Assembly: GCA_025677835.1 (NCBI GenBank) | Contig: JAIXMR010000044.1 | Span: forward strand, 116,317-180,316 | Source of the DNA: Sporodiniella umbellata | Lineage: Eukaryota > Mucoromycota > Mucoromycetes > Mucorales > Rhizopodaceae | Direction of reading: 5' to 3' | DNA length: 64,000 nt | Shown here: positions 1-11,234 of the stretch, piece after piece | How the letters are laid out: each line of letters starts with the position of its first letter | How positions within the stretch are numbered: position 1 is the stretch's first letter | Translations under genes and position numbers: made by a program | Notes under the pieces: generated by a model | What the model was told of the DNA's origin: nothing | What the model saw: only the letters and a program-made list of their open reading frames with translations | Database searches by the model: none

Positions 1-1060
1 TTGATTGTTTTGGTCTACGCCGATCCCATTGGCATAGCAAAAACCAAGATTACACTGAGCCCAAGGGTTATTTTGTTGCGCAGATTTTTGATACCAATAG
101 ACCGCTCGTGGATCATCTTTTTGAACGCCCAAGCCCTCTTCATAACAGAAACCCAAGGAGTTCTGGGCCAGAGCGTTTCCATGTTCTGCACTCTTTCGAA
201 ACCATTTGACAGCCTCACGTTCTCTTTTCTCTACGCCGATCCCGTTACGATAACAGTAACCGAGTGAGAGCTGAGCGGGAGCATGATTTTCTTTTGCGCT
301 CAACATGTACCAAAAGACGGCTTCTTTCTCATTGATGGTGACGCCAATACCATTTTGATAACAATAACCTAAAGAATGGTAGGCAAAGATGTTTCCTCTG
401 TCAGCAGAGCATCGGTACCATTTGACAGCTTCCGTTTCGTTCTTTTCGATTCCGATTCCGTTTTGATAACAGAAGCCGAGGTTGTGTTGTGCTCTCGCAT
501 GTCCTTGAACGGCGGCCTTTCGATACCAAAAAGCACCTTTCTTGTCATCTTTCTCTGTGCCGATACCGTTTTGATAACAATAGCCAAGATTGCATTCGGC
601 CCAAGGATAACCCTGCTCGGCTGATTGTTGATACCAATAGGTCGCCTTTTGAAAATCCTGAGCGACGCCGATCCCGTCCTCGTAACAATAGCCGAGAGAG
701 TTTTGAGCGAAAGCGTTTCCTTGTTCAGCCGACAGGCGGTACCATCGCACAGCCTCCTGAACGTCTTTCTCTACCCCGACGCCATCCTCGTAACAATAAC
801 CTACGTTGTAAATGGCCACGGTTTCGCCCTGGGTGGCAGCCAAACGGTACCATCGCATGGCCTCCATCTCATCTTTCTGAACCCCAAAACCTTCACCGTA
901 ACAGTAACCGAGGATGCCTTGACCGCGTGCGTTGCCTTGCTCTGCACTGGCTTTGTACCAACGAAAGGCAGCACGCTCGTCTTTGGGCATTCCCACTCCA
1001 TCATGATAGCATACCCCCAAGGCATATTGAGCGGAAGGATCTCTATCGAGTGTGGCAGCT
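1..1060 (-). repeat. Tandem 108-bp Sel1 coding repeats
   Basis: The Sel1 units recur at about 108-bp spacing in the DNA. On the plus strand each starts near gtaacaatagcc and contains gat-ccc-gtt-type blocks. The repetition leaves several plus-strand frames open, which I treat as shadows of the minus-strand gene. Confidence 0.75.
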
Positions 1061-1437
1061 TCCACAATCCAGGCTACCGCGTTTGGGTTCTGTTTGACTT
1101 TTTCAGTCCATGCTTCTGCCTCCAATCGATTGATCCGCACGCCTGGACGACCGTATTTTCTCAAGAAAGCCAAACGTGCCATTGCCAACCCATCGTTCTG
1201 TTCAGCAGCGGATAGGTAACATGTCTCGGCCTGAACAAAATCGCGCTGTAAACCAAAGCCAAATTCGTAACAAAAGCCGATCACACCTTGTGCTTGCGGA
1301 TGGTGTGCTTTGTGCGCTTTTGCGTAGTGATAGACTGCTTTGGAGGGTTGGATCGTATGGCCATTCCGGCCAAAGAGGTAGTTGTTGCCTTTCTGAAAGT
1401 GATACTCTGCATCGAAAGATGGGTGGGTAGATGACAT
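1..1437 (-). CDS. Sel1-like repeat (SLR/TPR-like) protein, 3' part cut by window edge
   Basis: One uninterrupted minus-strand frame runs from an ATG at 1437-1435 to base 1 (479 codons) with no stop, so the C-terminus lies outside the window. It contains about eleven Sel1-type repeats of roughly 36 residues, each around a core like LGYCYEDGIGVEKD, then A..WYR.SAEQGNA.AQ. The first about 40 residues and a stretch near residues 80-120 are less regular. Sel1 repeats form alpha-alpha solenoids used as protein-binding scaffolds, for example chitin synthase activators or adaptors in ER-associated degradation. No second domain is visible to say which partner is bound. The family call is firm; the specific role is unknown. 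Confidence 0.9.
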   Translation of the reverse strand, partial: MSSTHPSFDAEYHFQKGNNYLFGRNGHTIQPSKAVYHYAKAHKAHHPQAQGVIGFCYEFGFGLQRDFVQAETCYLSAAEQNDGLAMARLAFLRKYGRPGVRINRLEAEAWTEKVKQNPNAVAWIVEAATLDRDPSAQYALGVCYHDGVGMPKDERAAFRWYKASAEQGNARGQGILGYCYGEGFGVQKDEMEAMRWYRLAATQGETVAIYNVGYCYEDGVGVEKDVQEAVRWYRLSAEQGNAFAQNSLGYCYEDGIGVAQDFQKATYWYQQSAEQGYPWAECNLGYCYQNGIGTEKDDKKGAFWYRKAAVQGHARAQHNLGFCYQNGIGIEKNETEAVKWYRCSADRGNIFAYHSLGYCYQNGIGVTINEKEAVFWYMLSAKENHAPAQLSLGYCYRNGIGVEKREREAVKWFRKSAEHGNALAQNSLGFCYEEGLGVQKDDPRAVYWYQKSAQQNNPWAQCNLGFCYANGIGVDQNNQ

Positions 1438-1803
1438 GTTTGTAGGGTGTTGCAAGTGCCTTATTTTCGTGAGAAGCTTTTTTTTGGAACGATGAAATAA
1501 TTCTGTAGAAGAAAGAGGAAGCATCTATGAAAGAAAAAAAAAAAAAAAAAAAAAAACAAAAACAAAAACAAAACACAGATAAATAAAACAAAATAATAAT
1601 AATAATAATAATAATAAAATAAAGCAGTGGTTTCTTTACAAAAAAAAAAAAAAAAAAAAAAGGGAGGTTGGATTCAAAAATAACTTTTTAGTTAAGGAGA
1701 ACAGATTACTATCACTTTTCATGTGTAGACTGTGTGTATTGATGCTCACTCCTCAATCGTCAGCTCACTTTTTGTTTCTATTCCTTAAATAGAGACTCCC
1801 TTT

Positions 1804-1843
<40 letters not shown>

Positions 1844-2557
1844 CCTTAAAAGAAGTCTTGTTTCAAATCAATAAATAATATCAATTTCTTTTATTTCCCC
1901 CCCCCCCCTCTTATTTTACTGCTTTCTATACTGTATGTAAAATAAATAATCAAGGGTTCTTGCCTTAACAATGATCATTAAAACAAAGGAGAGACACTAT
2001 GAAAATGACAGATGGATTTAAATACAGGCTTTTAACAATAGAATCGCGCGGTTTGAATCCTAATTGATCTTTTAAACCCATGCAGCCAAATCTGCCTGAT
2101 CGCACAATGCATCAACAATACAGGCAGAGTCCTGGCAAGTCTTTGCCACAGCCATTGTTTTTATTATTATTATTAGTATTATTCTCTGTAAGCTGATGAA
2201 TTGAAAAAGGGATGGGGAGAGTGTCTCTCGTTCAACTGAAAGACGCAGGCACTTTTTTTCAGGTACCTCGATCTAACCCTTCCCTGCTGTCAATTGACTA
2301 CAAACCCTTCACTTTTTTTTTTTTTTTTTTTTTTTTGACGTTTTATCAATGTTTTAAAAGATCTTTTTTTTTTGGTGGTGGAAATAAACCATCCACAGTA
2401 GATGAATTCTCTTTCTATTTTGGTACAGATTGATTGTCCACGTCAAAAAGATAAAATAAAAAATAAAAAGCCACGTCAGAGAACGACTTGGTATCAAAAA
2501 ACTAGACGGCTTTAAAACTCTCAACTGCATCGTCAATAGCTTGGTCTAAAAATGATC

Positions 2558-2591
<34 letters not shown>

Positions 2592-2931
2592 GGGCTTTTG
2601 TGTGTGTGCATGGTTTATCGTTTGCCACACTTTGGAAGAGTAAAAACGAGCGCTTCAAGACATGGATCGTACAACGCACAGAGGCGGGGTTTAAAATACT
2701 TACAAAGCGTGCGTTGAAGGCACGTGAAAAAAAAAAAAAAAAAAAAAAAAAAATGAAAAAATGAATTTATTTACAACCCACTGCCATTGAGTGTACGGTC
2801 TACGTGATTCCATTCTATTTCTCTATTCCTTTTCATTTTCTTTCTCTTCTACTACTTTGATAGATAAAACCATAGAGCGTATGTTTGTGGTATAGTGTCA
2901 TTTTTTTTTTTTTTTTTTTTTTGGTGGTGGA
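1438..2931. other. Gene-free stretch rich in simple repeats
   Basis: No gene is supported here. It holds an (AAT)n run near 1591-1616, a (GT)n run at 1807-1838, a C-run at 1897-1908, and poly-T or poly-A runs near 2311-2336, 2562-2588, 2727-2752 and 2901-2922. It lies between the 5' end of the Sel1 gene and the 3' end of the mitochondrial carrier gene. Confidence 0.7.
1807..1838 (+). repeat. (GT)n microsatellite
   Basis: About 15 uninterrupted GT dinucleotides are directly visible. Confidence 0.95.
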
Positions 2932-4594
2932 TCAAGAAATCCCAAGTGATCTTTTACTAAATTCATACACAGCATAACTAATACTGACAGAAGGTACGAC
3001 TTTGAAAAGGGTAGGGCCTAAGCCTTTATAGAACCCTCGGACACCGTCTGCTTGAAAAGTTTTCTTGGCTGCGTCCCAAGCCGATGTATATCTATAGGGG
3101 TGTGCGGGAGTCCCTTGGGCTTGTAGCCTAGGCGTAGGGGTTAGTAAAAGTGAAAAAAAAAAAAAAAAAAAAAAAAAAGGGAGATTTACCTGGTACGGAT
3201 CATGTTGAGTGGATAGACGCTGGTGGCGCCAATGGAGCCACTGACCATACCACAGGCCCAGAGGATAAGCACGTTGGGAGGCAGACTCTTGCCATGTTCA
3301 TCTTTTTGAGCGTTCATGTACTGAAGATAGGTGACTTTGAGTGTTTCGTAAATGCCCATGTCTAAAGCCTGATAGGGAAAGACGCCAAGTAAACTGACGG
3401 TCAGGCCAGGCCAGAAACCACGCAGGCCACCGGAACGATAGAGCGCTTGAGCGGTGGTAGAGATAAGATGCCGCTGTCTGGGGTGAGGATGAACATGCGA
3501 TTTTTTCTCTAGAATCGCGTTGGAGGACATGATACGTGTCTTGAGCGTTTCGAGAGGATAAATACAGAATTGGGCGCATAGACCTGCCACACCGCCAGCC
3601 ACAAAACGGGCGCTGACCGGGATCCCGTTTTTATCTTCCGCGTGGGTTAGGTCAGCCAGGACTGCCTTTGCGGTCTCAAACACGTAGAACTTGATGGCCG
3701 ACTCTGGCACGATTTTGATCACGTTCAGCCCATTGCCTACAAAAAACGCACGAAAACCACCGCCTTGGTGATAGATATTCTTGAGTCCATTGAGGATGGT
3801 CGAATCGGATGGAAGGCGATGGCTAGAGACCGTGGTTTGCGTGATCAGGTAAACTTTGAGGCGATCAAAAGGGGCTGTACAGGTTCTGGACACGGCACCT
3901 GCCATACCACCGGCTGCCAGATACTTGTACGCGTTGATGGCGCCTTCGTCTGTATGGGGAATCACCACCTCTGCATCGTGTGTGAGCTGGGTAGAAGTAT
4001 GATAGTATTGATATACTTCCATCAACGTCGTCTCTCGCGGAAGCAGCTATGATAACCCTTGTTAATCTCTCTCTTGGCTCATGTTTCGATAGTTTACCAG
4101 CAAAAAATCTCTCCAGTCTTGAAAATCAATATAACCGTTCCCCTCTGTTGAAAGTCAGTGGCGGATGCATCCCTCCTTTGCTTACCTGTATCGATACACT
4201 GAATAAACTGTACAATATCTTGGTTGCTCACGCGAATCCCGGCTGCTCTCAGGGCGTTTTCAAGATCTTTAGGCCGTAGCTTATAATCGCTGGATTGATT
4301 GATTTCCGAAAAGAGTCCCCATAACTCTTTTTCTTTCTCGAGCACGTAGCTTCTGAATTCTTGATAATAGATAAACCCATCGTCCGCCGTATCGCACTTG
4401 GCCAACAGGTCCGTCACGTAACGATCGTGTGCAGGGAGATGGGTAAGTTGAAGAAAGCCATCCAGAACATCCTCAGCGTCCAAGTATCCTCGCTTTTTGC
4501 CATCTAACGATTCAAACAGACTTTGGATTCGCGCTTCTCTCTCACTTGCTTTCTCGTCAAAATACGGATGTCGTGAACCAGGAATGGACTTCAT
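2932..4594 (-). CDS. SAL1: Ca2+-dependent mitochondrial solute carrier (SAL1/SCaMC, ATP-Mg/Pi type)
   Basis: Four exons are inferred: 4594-4186, 4144-4098, 4046-3190 and 3127-2932, which sum to 502 residues. The N-terminal half (about residues 20-160) is a calmodulin-like EF-hand region; one loop reads DTEGNGYIDFQD across the first intron. The C-terminal half carries three mitochondrial carrier modules with signatures PFDRLKVYL, YPLETLKTRI and YPLNMIRTRLQ. Members of this family exchange ATP-Mg for phosphate (or ADP) across the inner mitochondrial membrane when cytosolic-side Ca2+ binds the EF-hands. Length and domain order match the family. The introns are 41, 51 and 62 nt, and the last contains a long homopolymer run. 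The exact transported substrate is inferred from the family. Confidence 0.93.
3154..3178 (+). repeat. Poly-A run inside a carrier-gene intron
   Basis: About 25 consecutive A (T on the coding strand) lie in the 62-nt third intron of the carrier gene, between its donor (3189) and acceptor (3128). The run makes up a large part of the intron. Confidence 0.8.
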
Positions 4595-5163
4595 TTTGTT
4601 TCTAATTCATACAAAAAAAAAAAAAAAAAAAAAAAAAAGGGTCAAGAAAAAGCGTGGTGTGGAATCAACCAAAATAACAAATAAAAAAGAACGGCTGGGT
4701 GGAATCGATGTAGATATCTTTTTTTTTTTTTTTAAAAAAATAAAATACAAAAAAAAAAAAAAAAAAATAAAAAAAAAAAAAAAAATAAAATAAAAAATGA
4801 GGTTACCTAAAAAGTGAAAGAAGGGGAGGCTTAAAAAAAAAAAAAGAAAGAAAGATGGATCCACCGTTTGAAGGCCAAGTTTACGCTTTGACTACAATGA
4901 ATGATAGACAGTTCAGATCGGGTGTTTTTGTACAACGATAAGGTAATAACCAGCAAGGTCGTCGACAGATCAAAAAGAGAGATCCAAACACACTGAGGGT
5001 GAGGGTGTGTATCGTTTTTGATGTGCACAAACGCTGATTTTTTAATTCTTGTGTTTCATTGAAGGCTACTCCTTAAAATCAATCGATTGCTTTACCCCCC
5101 CCTTTTTTTTTCGTTTTTTTTTTGTTTTTATTTTCGTTTTTCTTTTGTTTTTCTTTCGACCGA
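4595..5163. other. Divergent intergenic region with poly-A/T tracts
   Basis: This lies between the start of the carrier gene (-) and the start of the next gene (+). It contains A/T runs near 4612-4637, 4720-4796 and 4830-4850, and a pyrimidine-rich tract at 5095-5160 just before the ATG at 5164, typical of a promoter or leader. No gene is supported; the short frames here are low-complexity K- or F-rich translations. Confidence 0.6.
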
Positions 5164-6126
5164 ATGGCTATTCATAAAAACAGTTTCCAGCCCAAAGACG
5201 CCCGAGCGATTAGCAACCCATATCAGGACGAAGATGAACTGGACGAGCTGCTGCCTACGCGCAAGACAATGACGGGGACACAAGCGTTAGTGGAGTTCCT
5301 AAAGACCACCAGCCCTGAAGAGTTCCACAGCCGTCCTGAACGATTACAGAGCACAAATATCTTTTCTCGTATGCGCAAGACCAAACGAGTGAACTCGACC
5401 CATTCTGCACCAGCGGTAAGTAATAAGAAACCAGAGGCCAAGTTGGACAGTCGAGCGCCTTCGTTCGATACGCCACTTTTGCCCAACAAGAAACGAGAGT
5501 CTAGCCATTACAGTGCCTCTCTGCATCATTCACTTTCCATCAAGAGCCAGACAGGTCGACGTTGGGTGCCACCTCAGACGACCCTCGAGCCATGGCTTCA
5601 ACGTACAGAAGAGTGTGACGGGATCGAGACTGCCCTTCTACAGCGCCTGGAGCAACTACGCATTCTGGACCATCCACTACCCAGCGATCAGGTCGCCACC
5701 GGCCTGGCCCTAGAACATATCCGTGCCTTGGGCATCACCCATCGCTTAGAGGCTCCCCACCCACCGACGCAAGAGCCCTGCCAAAAAAGAAAAGCCCGTC
5801 ATATGCAAGTGCAAACGATCGATCCTCCCTCTCACACTACTACTACTACTACCACTACTACTACCACTACTACTACTCATTCATCCGATCCCACCAAAAA
5901 AGCCGAACGTGCACTCGAAGAAGCCCTCGATCATTTTGAGGTCATCAGCGGCTTGGCCTACAAGAAACTCAGAGAGTTATGGGAGGAAAAGATGCGTTGG
6001 GAAAACGCTTGCTTAGAACTCAGGGATCGTCTCTTGGCTGTCGAACAAGGCAAGAAATACAAAGATTCTTTTCTACTGGAAGAAGAGGAAGACGATCAAG
6101 GTCTTTCCGAATTCCCCCTTCAGTAA
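5164..6126 (+). CDS. Unrecognised protein with a poly-Thr tract and C-terminal coiled coil
   Basis: A single open exon of 320 codons reads from ATG at 5164 (MAIHKNSFQPKDARAI). The frame is open further upstream, but only through a pyrimidine-rich leader without an ATG. The protein is polar and basic in the first half, with a TGTQALVEFLKTTSPEEFH segment near residues 38-56. It has an ACT/ACC-encoded run of about 14 threonines near residue 225 and a C-terminal helical part rich in E, K, L and R (about residues 240-300), followed by an acidic tail. I do not recognise a domain. It may be an adaptor or cytoskeletal protein of a kind limited to these fungi, but nothing in the sequence proves a function. 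Confidence 0.75.
   Translation: MAIHKNSFQPKDARAISNPYQDEDELDELLPTRKTMTGTQALVEFLKTTSPEEFHSRPERLQSTNIFSRMRKTKRVNSTHSAPAVSNKKPEAKLDSRAPSFDTPLLPNKKRESSHYSASLHHSLSIKSQTGRRWVPPQTTLEPWLQRTEECDGIETALLQRLEQLRILDHPLPSDQVATGLALEHIRALGITHRLEAPHPPTQEPCQKRKARHMQVQTIDPPSHTTTTTTTTTTTTTTHSSDPTKKAERALEEALDHFEVISGLAYKKLRELWEEKMRWENACLELRDRLLAVEQGKKYKDSFLLEEEEDDQGLSEFPLQ
5839..5878 (+). repeat. (ACT/ACC)n trinucleotide repeat coding for Thr
   Basis: An in-frame run of ACT and ACC codons encodes about 14 consecutive threonines in the unrecognised 5164-6126 gene. Confidence 0.9.
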
Positions 6127-6293
6127 ACACCGGCCCTTTGTTTCTCTCTGTGAGAGATAAGCAATAAAAAAAAAAAAATCAAACTAGATAGAGAAATCAT
6201 AGCAACGCTTTATTTTTTTTATTTTATTTTTTTATTTTATTTTATTTTTATTTTTGATTGGTTTGTTTCTATTATGAGTGATTCAATGTCGCT

Positions 6294-8218
6294 TTAGTAG
6301 AAACCCTTGGCGTGATTGTCACAGATATCACGGAGCTTGGCTTCGAGATCCTTGGAGATCACACCTTGAGTACGGATTTCTTCAAGCACGTCACTGTGTT
6401 GCGATTGAACGTGGCTGATAAAGTCCTTTTCCCAGACAGTGACCTTGTTGACAGGCACCTTATCGAGGAAACCGTTGACACCAGCAAAGATGATAGGCAC
6501 TTGAGCTTGAATAGACAAGGGAGTGTATTGGGGTTGCTTCAACAGTTCAGTCAAACGGGCACCGCGGTTCAACAAGAATTGAGTGGAGGCATCCAAATCA
6601 GAACCAAATTGGGCAAAGGCAGCCACTTCACGGTATTGGGCCAAGAAAAGCTTCATGGAACCAGCAACTTGCTTCATCGCCTTGGTTTGGGCAGCGGAAC
6701 CGACACGAGAGACGGAAAGACCGACGTTAATGGCAGGACGGATGCCCTTAAAGAAGAGTTCGGCTTCCAAGAAGATTTGACCGTCCGTAATGGAAATCAC
6801 GTTGGTAGGAATATAAGCAGACACATCACCACCTTGGGTTTCAATGATGGGAAGCGCAGTCATCGAACCATAGCCAAAGCTCTTGTTCATCTTGGCAGCA
6901 CGTTCCAAAAGACGCGAGTGGAGGTAGAAAACATCACCAGGGTAAGCTTCACGACCCGGAGGACGACGAAGCAAGAGGGACATTTGACGGTAAGCAACCG
7001 CTTGCTTGGACAAATCGTCATAGATGATCAACGAGTGGCGACCGTTATCACGGAACCATTCACCAAAAGCAGCACCAGCGAAAGGCGCGAGGTATTGAAG
7101 GGGTGCAGCTTCAGAAGCAGTGGCTGCCACGACGGTGGTGTACTTCATAGCATCTAAGGGAAAAGATCAACATCCCTATCATTGTTATTTGAACTTTACC
7201 GTTTTCTTCAAGGGTTCGGACAAGTTGAGCCACAGTAGAACGCTTTTGACCCACAGCAACGTAGATACAGTACAACTTCTTGGCTTCATCAGAGCCGTTG
7301 TTCCAGTACTTTTGATTCAAGATCGTGTCAAGGGCAACCGCAGTCTTGCCCGTTTGACGATCACCAATGATCAATTCACGTTGACCACGGCCAATGGGAA
7401 CCATGGAATCTACAGACTTGATACCGGTTTGCATAGGTTCGTTGACAGAATGACGGGGTAAAATACCAGGCGCCTTGACTTGGACACGAGAACGGCCAAC
7501 GGTTTCAAGAGGACCCTTACCGTCAATAGGGTTACCAAGCGCATCTACCACACGACCCAGCACACCAGGACCGACAGGTACATCCACAATCGCACCCGTA
7601 CGCTTCACAGTATCGCCTTCTTTGATCAAACGATCGTTACCAAACACGACAATACCAACATTGTCAGCTTCCAAGTTAAGGGCCATACCCTACGTAGACC
7701 ATCTTAGTTCACACTCGCTGTCTTTTGGCTTACCTTAAGACCGCTCGAGAACTCCACCATTTCTTCCGCTTGACAGTTCTTCAAACCATACACACGCGCA
7801 ATACCGTCACCAATCGATAATACGCGACCGGTTTCTTGGAGGTCGGCTTCAGAGCTTGAACCCAAAATACGTTGTTCAAGAATAGAAGACACTTCAGACG
7901 TAGAAGGTTTGGCTGTAGCATAGCTACGAGCTGCACTTGCAACAGCACCGAGGTTGACACGGGCCTAACAGGTCAAAAACCATGTTAACACACAGCCTTG
8001 TTTGTAAAATAATAATAAAAAAGGGGGTCTTAAACTTCAGTAGCCAGTCAATGCTTTATTAAAATAAAACAGCTGGATTTCCTGAAAAATAAGGGATTTC
8101 ATTCTTGTTTTCTCAACCATCTTTTTTTTTTTTTTTTTTTTTTTGGTTTCTTTCTTACAGCTGAGGTCAAGCTACGACGAGCGAAAGGGCTGGCAATGCG
8201 AGCAATGTTTCTAAGCAT
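6294..8218 (-). CDS. ATP1: Mitochondrial F1F0 ATP synthase subunit alpha
   Basis: Four exons are inferred: 8218-8159, 7964-7734, 7689-7200 and 7153-6294, giving 546 residues, close to other fungal alpha subunits. Exon 1 encodes the mitochondrial presequence ([16 protein letters not shown]). The nucleotide-binding P-loop reads GDRQTGKTA, and the segment [18 protein letters not shown] is characteristic of alpha rather than beta. Alpha carries the non-catalytic nucleotide sites of the F1 hexamer in the matrix-facing head. All three introns keep phase and have normal GT-AG ends. The gene is divergent from ARP2, sharing an upstream region with very long A and T runs. The call is certain from sequence; exon edges are reliable to a few bases. 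Confidence 0.97.
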
Positions 8219-8303
8219 TGTTGTATGGGTGGTTTATTTGTGAAAGAGAAATAAAAATAAAAAAAAAAAAAAAAAAAAAAAATCACCAATAATTTTACCA
8301 AGC

Positions 8304-8348
<45 letters not shown>

Positions 8349-8860
8349 GGTCACAGATTCTCTCTACGCTTATTCTATTGTTGACTTTTTTTGAAGCCCC
8401 CCCCTTGAATACTTTTTGGCATAGCGCCTCGTCACTGACTTGAAGTTGATGACGTTACATTGCTGATTTCAAATCCCGTCTCTACCCTGAGTAAGGGGTC
8501 GATCACCCACCGTATGATAAGACCTTGGATCGGTTGAGTTTGAATACCCAAAGGGGATCGGAATACATTGTTTACAAGTCAAGCGGTTTTGTTTTCAAGA
8601 TGGGTTTAGTTGGCGTGTTTCCAATTTGGATACGCCATTCATCTCTAGGCTTGAAATACTGGCTACAGGTAAATGAACAGAGACAATTTCATATCAACGT
8701 ACCTATCTATCGATGTTGGTAGCTCTGTTTTATAAACACTTGATTCGAAAGGTTGAGACGACGTCACAGGTAGCACCCAAAAAAAGACGGATAGGAATTT
8801 CAAAAAAAAAAAAAAAAAAAAAGGTCATTACTGTTTACAGTTCTTTTTTTATACAGAGAG
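8219..8860. promoter_or_regulatory. Shared upstream region of ATP1 (-) and ARP2 (+)
   Basis: This is the only DNA between two divergent start codons, so it must hold both promoters. It contains a poly-A run (about 8259-8281) and one of the longest poly-T runs in the window (about 8310-8347). No specific factor site was recognised. A short tRNA-like 3' segment near 8467-8486 does not fold and was rejected. Confidence 0.55.
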
Positions 8861-10399
8861 ATGAACGCTTCAAAAACACTTGTTGTAGATAACGGTACAG
8901 GCGTAAGTAGTTTAGGTGTATAGAAGAGCTCGTTATTAATGAAACTATTCAAGTTTGTGAAATGTGGTTATGCAGGTTCCAATTTCCCCGAGCATGTATT
9001 TTCAAGTGTGGTGGGTCGACCTATATTACGCGCTGAAGAACAAGTAGGCAACCTGCAGGTGAAAGACATCATGGTGGGGGATGAAGCTGCTCAACTTCGA
9101 AACATTCTTCAAATGTCATACCCTATGGAAAACGGCATCATCCGTAACTGGGAAGACATGCGTCACCTATGGAACTATACATTTGACGAAAAACTAAAAA
9201 TCGACCCAAGAGATTCCAAAATACTTTTGACTGAAGCTCCTATGAACCCCAAGCAGAACAGAGAAACAATGGCTCAGATCATGTTGGAAGAGTATGGATT
9301 TCAGGGAATCTATGTGGCCATCCAGGCTGTCTTGACTTTGTTTGCACAAGGTAGGAAAGACGAAAGCGATTTGAACTAGACTTGGTCTGAACAAAAAGGG
9401 GGGAGAAATTAGGTTTGATGTCGGGTGTTGTAGTAGATTCGGGTGATGGCGTGACCCATATCGTAAGCTCTAAAGAAAGCTAGGCCAATAGACTAAAAGC
9501 GTTCGTTTTAGGTGCCTGTCTACCAAGGCTATGCACCCGCCAATTTGACGCGTCGTTTGGATGTGGCCGGTCGTCATGTGACCCGTTATTTGATCAAATT
9601 GTTACTCCATCGAGGCTATGCATTCAATCGTACGGCTGATTTTGAAACGGTGCGTCAAATGAAAGAAAAGCTATGCTATGTCAGGTAAAAACAGAGACCC
9701 GGTCGTGGCGTGGTTTGTTGATAGGTTTGTTTGCTTAGTTACGACCTTGATTTGGATCAAAAGCTAGGCAATGAAACGACCACTTTGGTTGAAAGCTATG
9801 AGGTGCAATGCCTACCACGAAATCAATCTGGACTTACCTTTGTTCTATGTAGTTGCCCGATGGACGTGTCATCAAAGTAGGCTCTGAACGATTTGAGGCT
9901 CCTGAATGTCTATTCCAACCCAACCTGATCGATGTAGAGGCTCCCGGCATGGCAGGTAAGCCTGGTTTTTGTTGTTGAAGGTATTCAAGAGATCCATAGA
10001 GATGCTGTTCAATACGATCCAGGCGGCTGACATTGATATGCGCTCGGATCTATACAAGCATATCGTGCTCTCTGGTGGATCTACCATGTATCCCGGTCTG
10101 CCCAGTCGCTTAGAGAAAGAAATGAAGCAACTTTACCTTACCCATGTATTAGACGGAGACACCAGCCGATTGAGTGTAACTAGCCCTCACCCAACACCCC
10201 TCTTCTTACCTTTTCTTTATAGAAATTCAAGATTCGTATCGAAGACCCTCCTAGACGTAAGCACATGGTCTATCTTGGCGGTGCTGTTCTTGCCGATATT
10301 ATGAAGGACAAAGAGTCATGGTGGGTTACTAAACAAGAATGGGATGAAATGGGTCCTCGTGCACTAGATAAGATGGGTGCCTTGGGCTCCGCTAACTAA
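8861..10399 (+). CDS. ARP2: Actin-related protein 2 (Arp2/3 complex)
   Basis: Eight exons are inferred: 8861-8902, 8954-9350, 9413-9462, 9512-9684, 9739-9802, 9853-9955, 10000-10175 and 10223-10399, summing to 393 residues, the normal Arp2 length. The protein shows the actin phosphate loops (VVDNGTG and [12 protein letters not shown]) and Arp2-specific stretches: [39 protein letters not shown] and ELLFN-like [13 protein letters not shown]. The C-terminal [20 protein letters not shown] is diagnostic. Arp2 pairs with Arp3 as the pseudo-barbed end that nucleates branched actin filaments for endocytic patches. The introns are 36-62 nt. Arp2 rather than actin or another Arp is firm. Confidence 0.96.
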
Positions 10400-11234
10400 T
10401 CGTCTTTTTTTCTCAAAATAAAAACAAACAAACAAACCTCAAGGGGGTGAGAGTTCTTTTAAGTCCACCTTGATGCCTATCACACGCCCAGTCGCGTATC
10501 TAACCTGATTCAAAGGGAGCTGCCGTACCTAAATTTTCTTTTTTTTTTTTTTTTTTTTTTTTTTGGTTCTATTTTCTGAGTTGAAAATAATCATCCTCAA
10601 GATCGGTGGATTACCTATAAACAGAAAAACAAAAACCACAGAAAAGGACAGACCTACCAAAAAAAAAAAAAAAAAAAAAAGCTTCTACTAAAATGGTTTT
10701 GGTTGAAAAGAGAAGGCCAGACAATCAATGTATCAGCGAGAATTTCCCCCCCCCAAAAAAAGAAGTGTAAGAGATAAGGATCAGCTAGGAGTGAATTGTG
10801 CCAATGATTGGTTCTGATTTTTAGTGCTTTTTTTAGATATGGTTTTTAACCGGATTTTATAAATAAAATAAAAACGTATATAACAGAAGGTGCTAGAAAA
10901 AAAAAAAATCCAAGCCAAACAGCCCACCTTTGGCTTCAGTGATGCTCAGGTTTGTCGTGAGTACGCCATTAAAAAAAAAAAAAAAAAAAAAATTTCCTAA
11001 ATAGAATACGATAAAACCTAGAAAAAGCGACGATTGCTTATTGATTGGTCAGGAGGTGACTCAATCCACATATATAAAAACTTAAAATGTCAAAAACCAA
11101 AAAAAAAAAAAAAAAAAAAAAGCTTTTTTATTTGATTAATTATATTTAAATTTACTTAGAATGGTTTTTGTTACAGTAAATCTCGCTAGCGCATGAATAC
11201 GTACATAGCATTTCATTAACATTAATAAACGTAG
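10400..11234. other. Gene-free stretch with several A/T homopolymers
   Basis: Runs of T (about 10543-10564) and A (about 10661-10680, 10970-10991 and 11100-11121) punctuate this region. A TATA-like tatataaaa near 11070 is followed by an ATG and a poly-A, which could be the start of the next transcription unit, but no clean exon could be joined. The early part is the ARP2 3' region. Confidence 0.5.

Noticed and set aside
1..1215. Plus-strand ORFs of 80-200 codons at the left edge
   Set aside because: The opposite strand of the Sel1 repeat gene stays open because of the repeated codons. The minus-strand frame is the one with conserved repeats.
4607..4864. Phe-rich and Lys-rich ORFs over A/T runs (also near 2212, 2552 and 3150)
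   Set aside because: These are translations of homopolymer DNA without conserved sequence; they overlap introns or promoters of well-supported genes.
6312..7157. Plus-strand 281-codon ORF opposite ATP synthase alpha
   Set aside because: It lies exactly opposite a conserved exon of the alpha subunit and spans an exon-intron boundary. It is a codon-bias shadow.
8440..8490. Possible tRNA 3' end on the plus strand (TTCAAATCCC)
   Set aside because: The bases flanking the loop do not form a T stem, and no cloverleaf can be built upstream.
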